DNA of 5,876 bases from Paraprevotella sp. (GTDB lineage Bacteria > Bacteroidota > Bacteroidia > Bacteroidales > Bacteroidaceae): positions 1,325 through 7,200 of the forward strand of contig JAJPYK010000125.1 of NCBI GenBank assembly GCA_021205005.1. Direction: 5' to 3'. Of this stretch, positions 1 to 5,876 are shown piece by piece. Position 1 is the first letter of the stretch, and every line of letters begins with the position of its first letter. The notes below the pieces were generated by a model that was not told the origin of the DNA, made no database searches, and saw only the letters and a program-made list of their open reading frames with translations. A program made the position numbers and the translations under genes.

Positions 1-1159
1 TTTTCGCACAACGCCGTCTTCTTGGCCAGATTCTGTACTTGTTCCTCTTTCAGACGTTTGAAGAATGCCGCTTTCTCTGTGAAGAAACGATCGCATACGC
101 TACGGAAACGTTCGAAGATCTTTACGTTCATCTTTTGGGGGCGAATCCGATGGTACGCCATTCCTTTTGGGTTTCGATGATTTGGGCGGTCAGGGCATCC
201 TATTCGGCAGCCGTTTTCACCGCAGTGGGATCAATGGCCTCTATTTTCTCGCAGAGCGCTGTTTTCTTGTTCAGATTCTCTTCTTCTTTTTCTTTCAGTC
301 CATCGAAGTCTTGTTGGTGACGTTTGTTGATGGCGGTAGAGGCCGTTTTGAAGCGTGTCCAGATGGCTTCGCGCAGTTCTTTTGCCACGGGGCCGGTCTC
401 TTTGAATTCCTGATGTAAGGTTTGCAGTTGCTGGAAAGCGGAAATTACGTCCGGTTCTTCACTCAGTTTTTCTGCGGTTTCACAAAGGCGTGTTTTGGTT
501 TCCAGGTTCTTTTTGAAATCATATTCCCGGAACTCGTTGTTCAGTTTCAACTGATCGTAATATTGCTCTACGTACAACTGGTAGTTTTTCCACAGTTCAT
601 TGTTCTTTTCTATCGGGACGAGCTTGATTTCTTTCCATTGGTTCTGCAATTCTTTGAATTCCTTGTAGGCCATGTTCGCTTCGTCGGGAGTGGAGCTCAG
701 CGTTTTGATACGCTCCAGGATTTCCTGTTTCTTTTTCAGGTTCTCCTCTTTCTGGCGTTCCAATTCGGCCTGTTGCTCGGCTCTTTTCTCTTTGATGACG
801 TTCATGCCCGTTTTGAATTCGTCTTCGAGGACGTTCGGAGCCGGGAGGACAGCTTCGGGATCCCCTCCGTCCTCGATAAAACGGGCGCGGGCGGCTGCCA
901 CGTCGGCGTTATGTATCTTTTAGAATGCTTGTTTCAATGCATCCAGTTCTTGTTTTTCGGCTATCGTGTCGGCAGCGGCCAAGGTCTTGAGTCGTGCGAC
1001 TATTTCTTCCTGTGTTTGCGGTGTGCCAGCCTGTGTTTGTGTGGTTTCCAACGGTGTTTGTGTTGTCTCCACGGATTGCGTTTCCGTTTCGTTCACTTCT
1101 GTTTTCACGTTTTCTGCTGCATTTTCTTCCATCCGGAGCGTTTCTTTAGAGTCCATCAT
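1..1159 (-). pseudogene. DUF349 repeat protein gene, disrupted, 3' end outside window
   Basis: Bacteroidota encode a long, charged, mostly helical protein (around 600 residues from memory) with tandem DUF349 repeats; its function is not established. Joining the reading frames here gives an acidic, Thr/Gln-rich N-terminus (about residues 1-55), then helical repeats with the family pattern: LQNQWKEIKLVP...LWKNY, LHQEFKETGPVAKELREAIW, and QKEWRTIGFAP followed by MNVKIFERFR. The start is the ATG at 1159-1157, directly followed by a second ATG; the frame stays open upstream to 1306 but that part does not resemble the family. Three lesions interrupt it: TAA at 922-920 (codon 80, where family members have Tyr in QAFYKIHN), TAG at 202-200 (codon 320, probably a former Trp), and one base missing in the A-run at 136-133, after which the frame is open to the left edge. 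Between the lesions the protein looks well conserved, so inactivation would be recent, or these are assembly errors. Identity is sure; pseudogene status less so. Confidence 0.82.
1010..1072 (-). repeat. Three imperfect 21-bp tandem repeats in the DUF349 gene
   Basis: Three consecutive 21-bp units (1010-1030, 1031-1051, 1052-1072) share a core resembling TGTGTTTG on the plus strand. On the coding strand they give VETTQTP, LETTQTQ and AGTPQTQ, in the low-complexity N-terminal segment at about residues 30-50. The unit length keeps the frame, so copy number could vary without a frameshift. The segment looks like a disordered linker ahead of the DUF349 repeats. Confidence 0.6.
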
Positions 1160-1210
1160 GTTACTTGTTTTAGTATCTGATTCGGTTTTATTATTCTCTT
1201 TTAACGGGCA

Positions 1211-1218
1211 CAAATTAA
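1211..1218 (-). promoter_or_regulatory. Candidate -7 box for the DUF349 gene
   Basis: The minus strand reads TTAATTTG, one mismatch from the Bacteroidota -7 consensus TAnnTTTG, 52 bp before the ATG at 1159. No exact -33 TTTG is found 19-21 bp upstream; the best is TTTA with a 21-bp spacer. The position suits a promoter separate from corA, but the match is imperfect. Confidence 0.3.
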
Positions 1219-1219
1219 G

Positions 1220-1260
1220 TACAAAAAATGTTTGTAACCTAAAAAATCCCTCGTTTTTTA
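1220..1260 (-). terminator. AT-rich inverted repeats after corA, possible weak terminator
   Basis: Two small inverted repeats lie just past the corA stop codon. The first is a 7-bp arm pair TAAAAAA/TTTTTTA (1240-1246 and 1254-1260) with a 7-nt loop, beginning 12 nt after the stop. The second is TACAAA/TTTGTA (1220-1225 and 1231-1236) with a 5-nt loop. Both stems are almost entirely A-T, so they are not classic intrinsic terminators, although on the minus strand the first ends in a run of T. They may instead be ordinary AT-rich spacer. Confidence 0.25.
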
Positions 1261-1271
1261 TTTCTGAAAGC

Positions 1272-2198
1272 CTAAATCCATGTTTTACGTTTGAAATACC
1301 AGACAAAAACGGCCGTGATGCCTGTGGTTAGGACCATGGTTACGGGGAATCCCCACGTCCATTGTTCCATGCCGTTGATGAGGTTCATGCCGAGAAAGCT
1401 GGCCACAAGCGTAGGGAACATGAGGATGATGGAGATCGACGTGAGGATTTTCATCACACCGCTCGTATTGTTATTGATGATATTGGCGTACGTATCCATC
1501 GTAGAGTCGAGGATGTTGGCGTAAATGGATGTCGTTTCGCGTGCCTGGCTCATCTCGATGTTGACGTCTTCGATGAGGTCGGCGTCCAGTTCGTCTACCG
1601 GCAATTTGAATTTCAGTTTGGACAGGAGCGTTTCGTTTCCTCGGATAGAGGTGATGAAATAGGTCAGACTGTCTTGTAAGCGCGACAGATTGATCAGGTC
1701 TACGTTGTCCACGTTGCGGTCCAGATGCTGCTTGGCTTTCTCGATGAGCAGGTTGATCTGTTTCAGGCGTTTCAGATACCATACGGCCGAAGAGAGGAAC
1801 AGGCGGAACACCATATCTACCGAGTCCGTAAAGCCCGAGCCGCGTTTCTGCTGGTAGCTCACGAAATCGATCATCATGTCCGTTTCGAAGTTGCACACCG
1901 TGATGCATACCTCTTTATTTAATATGATGCCCAAAGGAATGGTTGTGTAGGGCGTGCGCGAACGCACTTCTTTTACATAAGGAATACGCAGGATGATGAG
2001 TATCCATCCTTCGTCGAACTCGTAGCGGGCACGTTCATCCGTATCGGCGATGTCCATCAGAAAATAGTCGGGGATATGGAGTGTGTTTTCCAGGTAATCG
2101 ATGTCGTCTTGAGTCGGACACGTTACTTGTACCCAACAATTGGGTTCCCATTTTTCGAGTGTGCGTAAGCCGCGGTTTGTATTCCAGTATGTTCGCAT
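1272..2198 (-). CDS. corA: CorA family divalent cation transporter
   Basis: A 308-residue inner-membrane channel for Mg2+ (in some members Co2+, Ni2+ or Zn2+). CorA proteins work as pentamers with a large cytoplasmic N-terminal domain and two C-terminal membrane helices. Visible here: a soluble alpha/beta domain (about 1-120, with IADTDERAR at 50-58 and RIPY at 71-74), a long charged helical region (about 125-245), TM1 at about 251-269 ending in the signature GMN (270-272), a short periplasmic loop (LINGMEQW) and TM2 at about 283-302, followed by a basic KRK tail. The loop lacks the MPE of classical CorA, so ion preference cannot be read off. The chosen ATG gives the family-like start MRTYWNTNRG and has GGAGG at 2212-2208, 9 nt upstream, an unusually strong Shine-Dalgarno for this phylum. 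The frame extends 16 codons further upstream only to a TTG. No lesions. It has its own promoter and leader downstream of rsmA. Confidence 0.93.
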   Translation of the reverse strand: MRTYWNTNRGLRTLEKWEPNCWVQVTCPTQDDIDYLENTLHIPDYFLMDIADTDERARYEFDEGWILIILRIPYVKEVRSRTPYTTIPLGIILNKEVCITVCNFETDMMIDFVSYQQKRGSGFTDSVDMVFRLFLSSAVWYLKRLKQINLLIEKAKQHLDRNVDNVDLINLSRLQDSLTYFITSIRGNETLLSKLKFKLPVDELDADLIEDVNIEMSQARETTSIYANILDSTMDTYANIINNNTSGVMKILTSISIILMFPTLVASFLGMNLINGMEQWTWGFPVTMVLTTGITAVFVWYFKRKTWI

Positions 2199-2207
2199 GA
2201 ATAAATT

Positions 2208-2233
2208 CCTCCATAAATTTAACGGGACGGAGG
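2208..2233 (-). promoter_or_regulatory. Possible Shine-Dalgarno-masking hairpin in corA leader
   Basis: On the minus strand CCTCCGT (2233-2227) can pair with ATGGAGG (2214-2208) across a 12-nt loop: seven pairs including one G-U. The 3' arm contains the whole GGAGG ribosome-binding site of corA, so the folded form would hide it. The pairing is seen in the sequence; a regulatory role is inferred. No known Mg2+ riboswitch (M-box or mgtA type) was recognised in the roughly 118-nt leader. Confidence 0.35.
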
Positions 2234-2321
2234 CAGCCCGGTGCAAACCTCAATCCGATTTAATTTATATGTGCCGCATAATAGTCGTCCATTTAGTTAA
2301 ATACGATTGTCAATAGCATTG

Positions 2322-2353
2322 CAAAGATAATGTAAACGCCTCGAAGAAGCAAA
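2322..2353 (-). promoter_or_regulatory. Bacteroidota-type promoter for corA
   Basis: The minus strand has TTTG (2353-2350), a 20-bp spacer, then TATCTTTG (2329-2322). This matches the primary-sigma consensus of Bacteroidota (TTTG, 19-21 bp, TAnnTTTG) at every specified base. The predicted start of transcription is near 2316, leaving a leader of about 118 nt before the corA ATG. It shows that corA can be transcribed independently of rsmA. Confidence 0.75.
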
Positions 2354-2373
2354 TAAAAAGATGAAAATCCCCT

Positions 2374-2404
2374 AATTTCCTGAAGACGGTTTCGGACGGA
2401 AATT
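2374..2404 (-). terminator. Hairpin after rsmA, weak terminator candidate
   Basis: On the minus strand AATTTCC (2404-2398) and GGAAATT (2380-2374) form a 7-bp stem around a 17-nt loop, 1 nt past the rsmA stop codon. A T-rich stretch (CTTTTTATTTG) follows only about 13 nt later, so this is not a canonical intrinsic terminator. It sits just upstream of the corA promoter, where a terminator would be expected. Confidence 0.3.
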
Positions 2405-2405
2405 C

Positions 2406-3230
2406 TCAATCTATTTCCTTCGCTACGGCTTTGGTCAGGCGGATGAATTCGGCCACGGAAAGCTGTTCCGGACGTCGTCCGAAGATCTCGGCCGAGAGGA
2501 ACTCGCTATGGTCCTTGACCGGAAGGCCTTGTTGCTGCGCCCGGTTGTCGGCGTCGGTCAGGACGGGGCGGATGGAGTTGCGCAGCACCTTGCGCCGTTG
2601 GTTGAAAGTGGTTTTCACCACTTGTTTGAAGAGCCTTTCGTCGCAACCCAGTTCCGATGTGGCATTGCGCGTCATGCGGATGACGGCGCTTTTCACTTTG
2701 GGCGGCGGGTTGAATACGTGCTCGTGTACCGTGAACAGATACTCCACGTTGTACCAGGCCTGGATGAGTACGCTCAGGATACCGTAGGTCTTGCTGCCCG
2801 GTCCGGCCGCGATGCGTTCCGCTACCTCCTTTTGTATCATCCCCGTGCAACAGGGAATGAGGTCCTTGTAGTCCAGCATTTTGAAAAAGATCTGGCTGGA
2901 GATGTTATAAGGGTAGTTGCCGGTGAGCACGAAAGGCTGTCCGTCGAAAGTACGCTCAAGGTGCATTTTCAGGAAATCATCCTCGATGATATGATCTTCC
3001 AATTGAGGAAAATTCCTGCGCAGGTAGGCTACGGATTCGAAGTCGATTTCCACAACCTTTACCCTGCGGTCCTTGTGTATCAGAAACTGAGTCATCACCC
3101 CCATGCCGGGTCCCACTTCGAGTATCGGCAGGTAGGGACAGGCGTCTACGGTATCCGCGATGTCTTGCGCAATTTGAAGGTCTTTTAAAAAGTGCTGTCC
3201 CAGAAACTTTTTGGGCTTGACTGTCTTCAT
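2406..3230 (-). CDS. rsmA: 16S rRNA (adenine1518-N6/adenine1519-N6) dimethyltransferase
   Basis: RsmA (KsgA) dimethylates two adjacent adenines in the 3' terminal loop of 16S rRNA using S-adenosylmethionine, late in small-subunit assembly; its loss gives kasugamycin resistance in other bacteria. The 274 residues match the family's usual length. Visible motifs in order: KKFLGQHFL (7-15), the SAM-binding LEVGPGMG (37-44), the acidic VVEID (59-63) that contacts the SAM ribose, EDDF (83-86), the catalytic NYPYNI (105-110), PPPKVKSAV (175-183) and FNQRRK (209-214) at the start of the C-terminal helical domain. E. coli has NLPYNI; the Tyr form is usual in Bacteroidales. The ATG at 3230 gives the standard MK...KKFLGQHFL start and is preceded by an A-rich leader with no Shine-Dalgarno sequence, typical of the phylum. 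Intact. It is divergent from the membrane protein gene, 61 bp away. Confidence 0.96.
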   Translation of the reverse strand: MKTVKPKKFLGQHFLKDLQIAQDIADTVDACPYLPILEVGPGMGVMTQFLIHKDRRVKVVEIDFESVAYLRRNFPQLEDHIIEDDFLKMHLERTFDGQPFVLTGNYPYNISSQIFFKMLDYKDLIPCCTGMIQKEVAERIAAGPGSKTYGILSVLIQAWYNVEYLFTVHEHVFNPPPKVKSAVIRMTRNATSELGCDERLFKQVVKTTFNQRRKVLRNSIRPVLTDADNRAQQQGLPVKDHSEFLSAEIFGRRPEQLSVAEFIRLTKAVAKEID

Positions 3231-3246
3231 TGTTGTTTTTTTGTTT

Positions 3247-3254
3247 TATTTTTG
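3247..3254 (+). promoter_or_regulatory. -7 box for the flippase-like gene and pepD
   Basis: TATTTTTG matches TAnnTTTG exactly and lies 37 bp before the TTG at 3292, predicting transcription from about 3260. No TTTG is present 19-21 bp upstream, where the sequence lies inside the rsmA start, so only the -7 element is supported. Confidence 0.45.
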
Positions 3255-3260
3255 CGTCTA

Positions 3261-3268
3261 CAAAGATA
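3261..3268 (-). promoter_or_regulatory. -7 box for rsmA
   Basis: The minus strand reads TATCTTTG, an exact TAnnTTTG match and identical to the corA -7 box. Transcription would start near 3255, giving a 5' leader of about 25 nt before the rsmA ATG. No exact -33 TTTG is found at the usual spacing. It forms an inverted pair with the plus-strand box at 3247-3254, separated by 6 bp. Confidence 0.5.
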
Positions 3269-3291
3269 AACAAAAATAGACATAGACCGCA

Positions 3292-4299
3292 TTGGAAACT
3301 TCTAAGATCATTCGTAATGCGTTGAAAATAGCCTTTCCTTTTGTGTTTGGAGGCGTGATTTTATGGTGGATGTACCGTGATTTCGACTGGGACGGGCTGT
3401 GGAAAGCGTTGAACGGAGGCATGAACTGGACCTGGATGTGGCTTTCCATGCCTTTCGGCGTATTGGCGCAAGTGTTGCGTGCCGTGCGTTGGAAACAGTC
3501 TCTGGAACCGTTGGGCGAGCATCCGCGCCTGTCTTCCTGCGTGCACGCCGTCTTTCTTTCCTATGCCTCCAGCCTGGTCGTACCGCGCGTGGGAGAGGTG
3601 TTGCGTTGCGGGGTGTTGAAGAAGTACGACGGGGTCTCTTTTACCAAATCTTTGGGCACGGTGGTGACCGAGCGCATGGTGGATTCTCTTTTAATCCTTT
3701 TGCTTTCAGCTCTTACAGTCTTGCTTCAGATCAAAGTATTCATAGTGTTCTTTGACAAGACGGGCGTGAGCTTTGAAACTTTGACGGGTCGCTTTACGGC
3801 CACCGGTTATTGGGTCACGGCCGTATGTCTGGTGGTCTTGTTGTCGTTTCTCGTGTTCATGGCCCGTAGGCTGGCCTGGTTCGGCCATACGCGCAATTTG
3901 CTGGGCCATATTGCGGCCGGTGTGCTTCCTTTGCGCAATATCCGCCACATTCCGCTCTATTTAGCTTATTCCGTGGGGATATGGTTGTGTTATTTCCTGC
4001 ATTTCTATCTGACCTTTTACAGCTTCTCTTATACGACCGGATTGGGGATCACCTCCGCGTTGATCGCGTTCGTGGTGGGTACGTTTGCCGTGCTCATTCC
4101 TACGCCGAACGGAGCCGGACCTTGGCATTTCGCAGTGAAGACGATTCTGGTGCTTTACGGTGTGAGCGAGTCCGACGGCGTGATGTTCGTCCTTATCGTG
4201 CATACTTTGCAGACGTTGTTGGTTATCGTGCTCGGGCTTTATGCCCTGGTTGCGTTGGCTTTCGTCCGGAAAAGATGGGCGAAACCGGCCGGAGAATGA
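3292..4299 (+). CDS. LPG synthase TM/flippase-like integral membrane protein
   Basis: A polytopic inner-membrane protein of about 335 residues in the family covering the membrane part of lysylphosphatidylglycerol synthase (MprF) and YbhN/AglD-like proteins. MprF-type members move or modify lipids; the substrate of stand-alone Bacteroidales members is not known, so function is open. About eight membrane segments are visible (roughly 10-28, 43-62, 83-98, 130-150, 170-190, 222-246, 253-270, 296-322). Family signatures are SYASSLVVPRVGEVLRCGVL (90-109, with the PRxGE core at 98-102), the following VVTERMVD (124-131), and IPTPNGAGPWHF (269-280). There is no C-terminal soluble aminoacyl-transfer domain as in full MprF. 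The start is uncertain: an in-frame TAG at 3283-3285 limits the frame, no ATG occurs before residue 27 inside the first membrane segment, and TTG at 3292 is the best candidate. Otherwise intact. Probably cotranscribed with the dipeptidase gene downstream. Confidence 0.87.
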   Translation: METSKIIRNALKIAFPFVFGGVILWWMYRDFDWDGLWKALNGGMNWTWMWLSMPFGVLAQVLRAVRWKQSLEPLGEHPRLSSCVHAVFLSYASSLVVPRVGEVLRCGVLKKYDGVSFTKSLGTVVTERMVDSLLILLLSALTVLLQIKVFIVFFDKTGVSFETLTGRFTATGYWVTAVCLVVLLSFLVFMARRLAWFGHTRNLLGHIAAGVLPLRNIRHIPLYLAYSVGIWLCYFLHFYLTFYSFSYTTGLGITSALIAFVVGTFAVLIPTPNGAGPWHFAVKTILVLYGVSESDGVMFVLIVHTLQTLLVIVLGLYALVALAFVRKRWAKPAGE

Positions 4300-4331
4300 A
4301 GGCGAAGTAAAGGGGGGACATAATAAAATAA

Positions 4332-5801
4332 ATGATTATGAGTGAGATTAAAGATTTGGAACCGCAGATCATCTGGAAGAACTTCCATGCGCTGACGCAG
4401 GTTCCGCGTCCGTCCGGACATTTGGAGAAGGTGCAGCAGTTTCTGTTGAAGTGGGCCGAAACACACGGCATCGAGGCATTCAAGGACGGCGGTGAAAACA
4501 TCGTGATGCGCAAACCGGCCACTCCGGGTATGGAAAACCGCAAGAAAGTCGTCATGCAGGCCCACATGGATATGGTGCCGCAGAAGACCGCCGACAGTAC
4601 CCATCATAATTTTGAAACCGATCCCATCGAGACTTATATCGACGGCGACTGGGTGAAAGCCAAAGGGACGACGTTGGGATCGGACGACGGCATGGGCGTG
4701 GCTGCCATCTTGGCCGTACTGGAGGACGAATCGTTGGAGCACGGTCCTATCGAGGCTTTGATTACGGCCGATGAAGAAACTTGCATGTACGGGGTGAATC
4801 ATTTGGCTCCCGATACGTTGACCGGCGACATCCTGTTGAATCTGGATAACGAGACGCTCGGCGAGTTGGTTGTGGGCAGTGCCGGAGGAGTCGACGTGAC
4901 GGCCTCCATCGTCTATAAACCGGTGGAAACCGATCCGGCGGATGTGGCTGTCAGAGTGTCTGTCAAAGGACTGCGCGGCGGTCATTCCGGTTTGGAGATT
5001 GGAGAGAACCGCGCCAATGCCAACAAACTGATGGCCCGTTTCCTCCAGTTGGCCATTCGCGAAAACGAAGCGCGGCTGGTGTCATGGACCGGCGGCAACA
5101 TGCGCAATGCCATTCCGCGCGAAAGCGTGGCCGTAGTCACCTTGCCGGTCGATGATGTGGACGGATTGCAGGTATTGGTAGACTATTGCAATGAGACTTT
5201 TACGGAAGAATACCGCGGGGTGGAGAAAGACATCGTAGTCTCCATGGAGCGCGTGGACACTCCTGCACAGCAAATTCCGGAAGAGATTCAGGACAATGTG
5301 TTGGATGCCGTGATGGCTTGTCACAACGGCGTGTTACGTTACATCCCTTCCATGCCGCACATCGTGGAAACTTCGTCCAACCTGGCCATTATCAACATCG
5401 ATGCCGAAAGGGCCGAAGTCTTGATGTTGGCACGCGGGTCGAGCGAGAGTATGCTGGATTATGAGACGGCTATGCTGGAAAGTTGCTTCAACATGGCCGG
5501 CATGAAAGTGGAGTTCAGCGGACGTTACGGGGCATGGCAACCTAACTTCGATTCCGAGATTACGGCGGAATTGGTGAAAGTGTACAAGAAACTTTTCAAC
5601 GAGGACGCTCTTGTACAGGTGGTGCATGCCGGTTTGGAGTGCAGTCTGATCGGCGAGGTCTATCCCCAAATGGACATGGTGAGCTTCGGACCGACGTTAC
5701 GTTCTCCGCATACGCCGGATGAACGTTGCAACGTGCCTTCCGTGGCAAAGTTCTGGACGTTTCTGAAAGAAGTGCTTCGGCAGATTCCGGTAAAATCCTG
5801 A
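4332..5801 (+). CDS. pepD: Aminoacyl-histidine dipeptidase (PepD, M20 family)
   Basis: A cytoplasmic metallodipeptidase that hydrolyses Xaa-His dipeptides such as carnosine and other unblocked dipeptides. At 489 residues it matches PepD (485 in E. coli). Expected two-zinc M20 residues are all visible: H78 and catalytic D80 in AHMDM, bridging D118 in TLGSDDG, catalytic E148 and ligand E149 in TADEET, D172 in LDNE, and H460 in SPHTPDE. The inserted lid domain (about 185-390) carries GGHSG (216-220) with the conserved His218. Two starts are close: ATG at 4332 and ATG at 4338 (MSEIKDLEPQ), and the second may be the true one. The leader is A-rich (ATAATAAAATAA); a G-run at 4312-4317 is 14 nt away, too far for a good Shine-Dalgarno. 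It lies 32 bp after the membrane protein stop with no promoter seen between them, which suggests an operon. No disruption found. Confidence 0.95.
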   Translation: MIMSEIKDLEPQIIWKNFHALTQVPRPSGHLEKVQQFLLKWAETHGIEAFKDGGENIVMRKPATPGMENRKKVVMQAHMDMVPQKTADSTHHNFETDPIETYIDGDWVKAKGTTLGSDDGMGVAAILAVLEDESLEHGPIEALITADEETCMYGVNHLAPDTLTGDILLNLDNETLGELVVGSAGGVDVTASIVYKPVETDPADVAVRVSVKGLRGGHSGLEIGENRANANKLMARFLQLAIRENEARLVSWTGGNMRNAIPRESVAVVTLPVDDVDGLQVLVDYCNETFTEEYRGVEKDIVVSMERVDTPAQQIPEEIQDNVLDAVMACHNGVLRYIPSMPHIVETSSNLAIINIDAERAEVLMLARGSSESMLDYETAMLESCFNMAGMKVEFSGRYGAWQPNFDSEITAELVKVYKKLFNEDALVQVVHAGLECSLIGEVYPQMDMVSFGPTLRSPHTPDERCNVPSVAKFWTFLKEVLRQIPVKS

Positions 5802-5808
5802 TCCGTGG

Positions 5809-5834
5809 GTGACATAATGTCACTTTGTCTTCTT
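5809..5834 (+). terminator. Hairpin with T-rich tail after pepD, candidate terminator
   Basis: GTGACAT (5809-5815) and ATGTCAC (5817-5823) form a perfect inverted repeat, folding as a 6-bp stem with a TAA loop, 7 nt after the pepD stop. It is followed by TTTGTCTTCTTTT, an interrupted T-tract. The stem is short and the tail imperfect, so termination may be partial. The compact symmetry would also suit a protein-binding site. Confidence 0.4.
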
Positions 5835-5849
5835 TTCGAGAAGAAAAAA

Positions 5850-5876
5850 GGAGGCTAAAATAGCATAGGATAAATG
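5850..5876 (+). other. Possible start region of a downstream gene
   Basis: The window ends in an ATG at 5874-5876, preceded by AGGA (5867-5870) and, further back, GGAGG (5850-5854, 19 nt upstream). AT-rich sequence ahead of an ATG resembles the leaders in this window. Only one codon is present, so no product can be suggested and the start itself is unproven. Confidence 0.2.

Noticed and set aside
200..1159. Alternative genetic code or stop-codon readthrough to explain the in-frame TAA and TAG
   Set aside because: The neighbouring genes end normally at TAG (corA) and TGA (rsmA, membrane protein, pepD), the two stops would need different amino acids, and a frameshift is also present.
422..1180. 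Long plus-strand open frame (252 codons) opposite the DUF349 gene
   Set aside because: Its product is extremely rich in Phe, Leu and Cys with no recognisable domain. It is the antisense shadow of a coiled-coil coding strand rich in Lys/Glu codons.
1471..1908. Minus-strand open frame of 145 codons inside corA
   Set aside because: It overlaps the corA coding frame completely and its product is Arg/His-rich with no family features.
2199..2246. Upstream extension of corA to position 2246
   Set aside because: It would need a TTG start, the extra 16 residues do not look like CorA, and GGAGG is correctly placed for the ATG at 2198.
4239..4985. Minus-strand open frame of 248 codons opposite pepD
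   Set aside because: It is a shadow of the well-supported pepD frame, with His/Arg/Gln-rich composition and no motif.
5820..5827. TCACTTTG as a promoter box for a gene beyond the right edge
   Set aside because: One mismatch to TAnnTTTG, no -33 TTTG at the right distance, and it overlaps the hairpin behind pepD.
5832..5847. Second inverted repeat TTCTTT/GAAGAA around TCGA after pepD
   Set aside because: The 6-bp stem includes a T-G pair and is followed by A residues on the plus strand, so it does not make a terminator. Listed only as possible chance symmetry.

Overview
The window is ordinary chromosomal DNA from a member of the Bacteroidota, most likely order Bacteroidales. Three things support this. 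The protein families have a Bacteroidales character: a long multi-repeat DUF349 protein, a short CorA, an RsmA with NYPYNIS in place of NLPYNIS, and an M20 aminoacyl-histidine dipeptidase. Several upstream regions carry the Bacteroidota promoter -7 box TAnnTTTG, one of them with a perfectly spaced -33 TTTG. Most starts have A-rich leaders and no clear Shine-Dalgarno sequence. I cannot name a genus.

Layout, left to right. Positions 1-1159 (minus) hold the N-terminal half or so of a DUF349 repeat gene that runs off the left edge. It carries two in-frame nonsense codons and a one-base frameshift, so it is called a pseudogene unless the assembly is wrong. Positions 1160-1271 are an AT-rich spacer with small inverted repeats and a weak promoter candidate. 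Positions 1272-2198 (minus) are an intact corA. Positions 2199-2405 are the largest gene-free stretch (207 bp). It holds a textbook promoter, a leader of about 118 nt for corA that could fold over its Shine-Dalgarno sequence, and a weak hairpin behind rsmA. Positions 2406-3230 (minus) are an intact rsmA (ksgA). A 61-bp divergent spacer follows, with face-to-face -7 boxes. Positions 3292-4299 (plus) encode a polytopic membrane protein of the LPG-synthase TM/flippase-like family, with an apparent TTG start. Positions 4332-5801 (plus) are an intact pepD-type dipeptidase, 32 bp downstream and probably in the same operon. The last 75 bp hold a short hairpin and possibly the start codon of a further gene.

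The genes are housekeeping functions (divalent-cation transport, 16S rRNA dimethylation, membrane lipid or glycan handling, dipeptide breakdown) and do not form one pathway. I found no mobile element, CRISPR array, tRNA, rRNA or defence system. No new biological system is evident. The points most worth a second look are the clustered lesions in the DUF349 gene, the overlapping divergent promoters at rsmA, the missing ATG of the membrane protein, and the corA leader hairpin.
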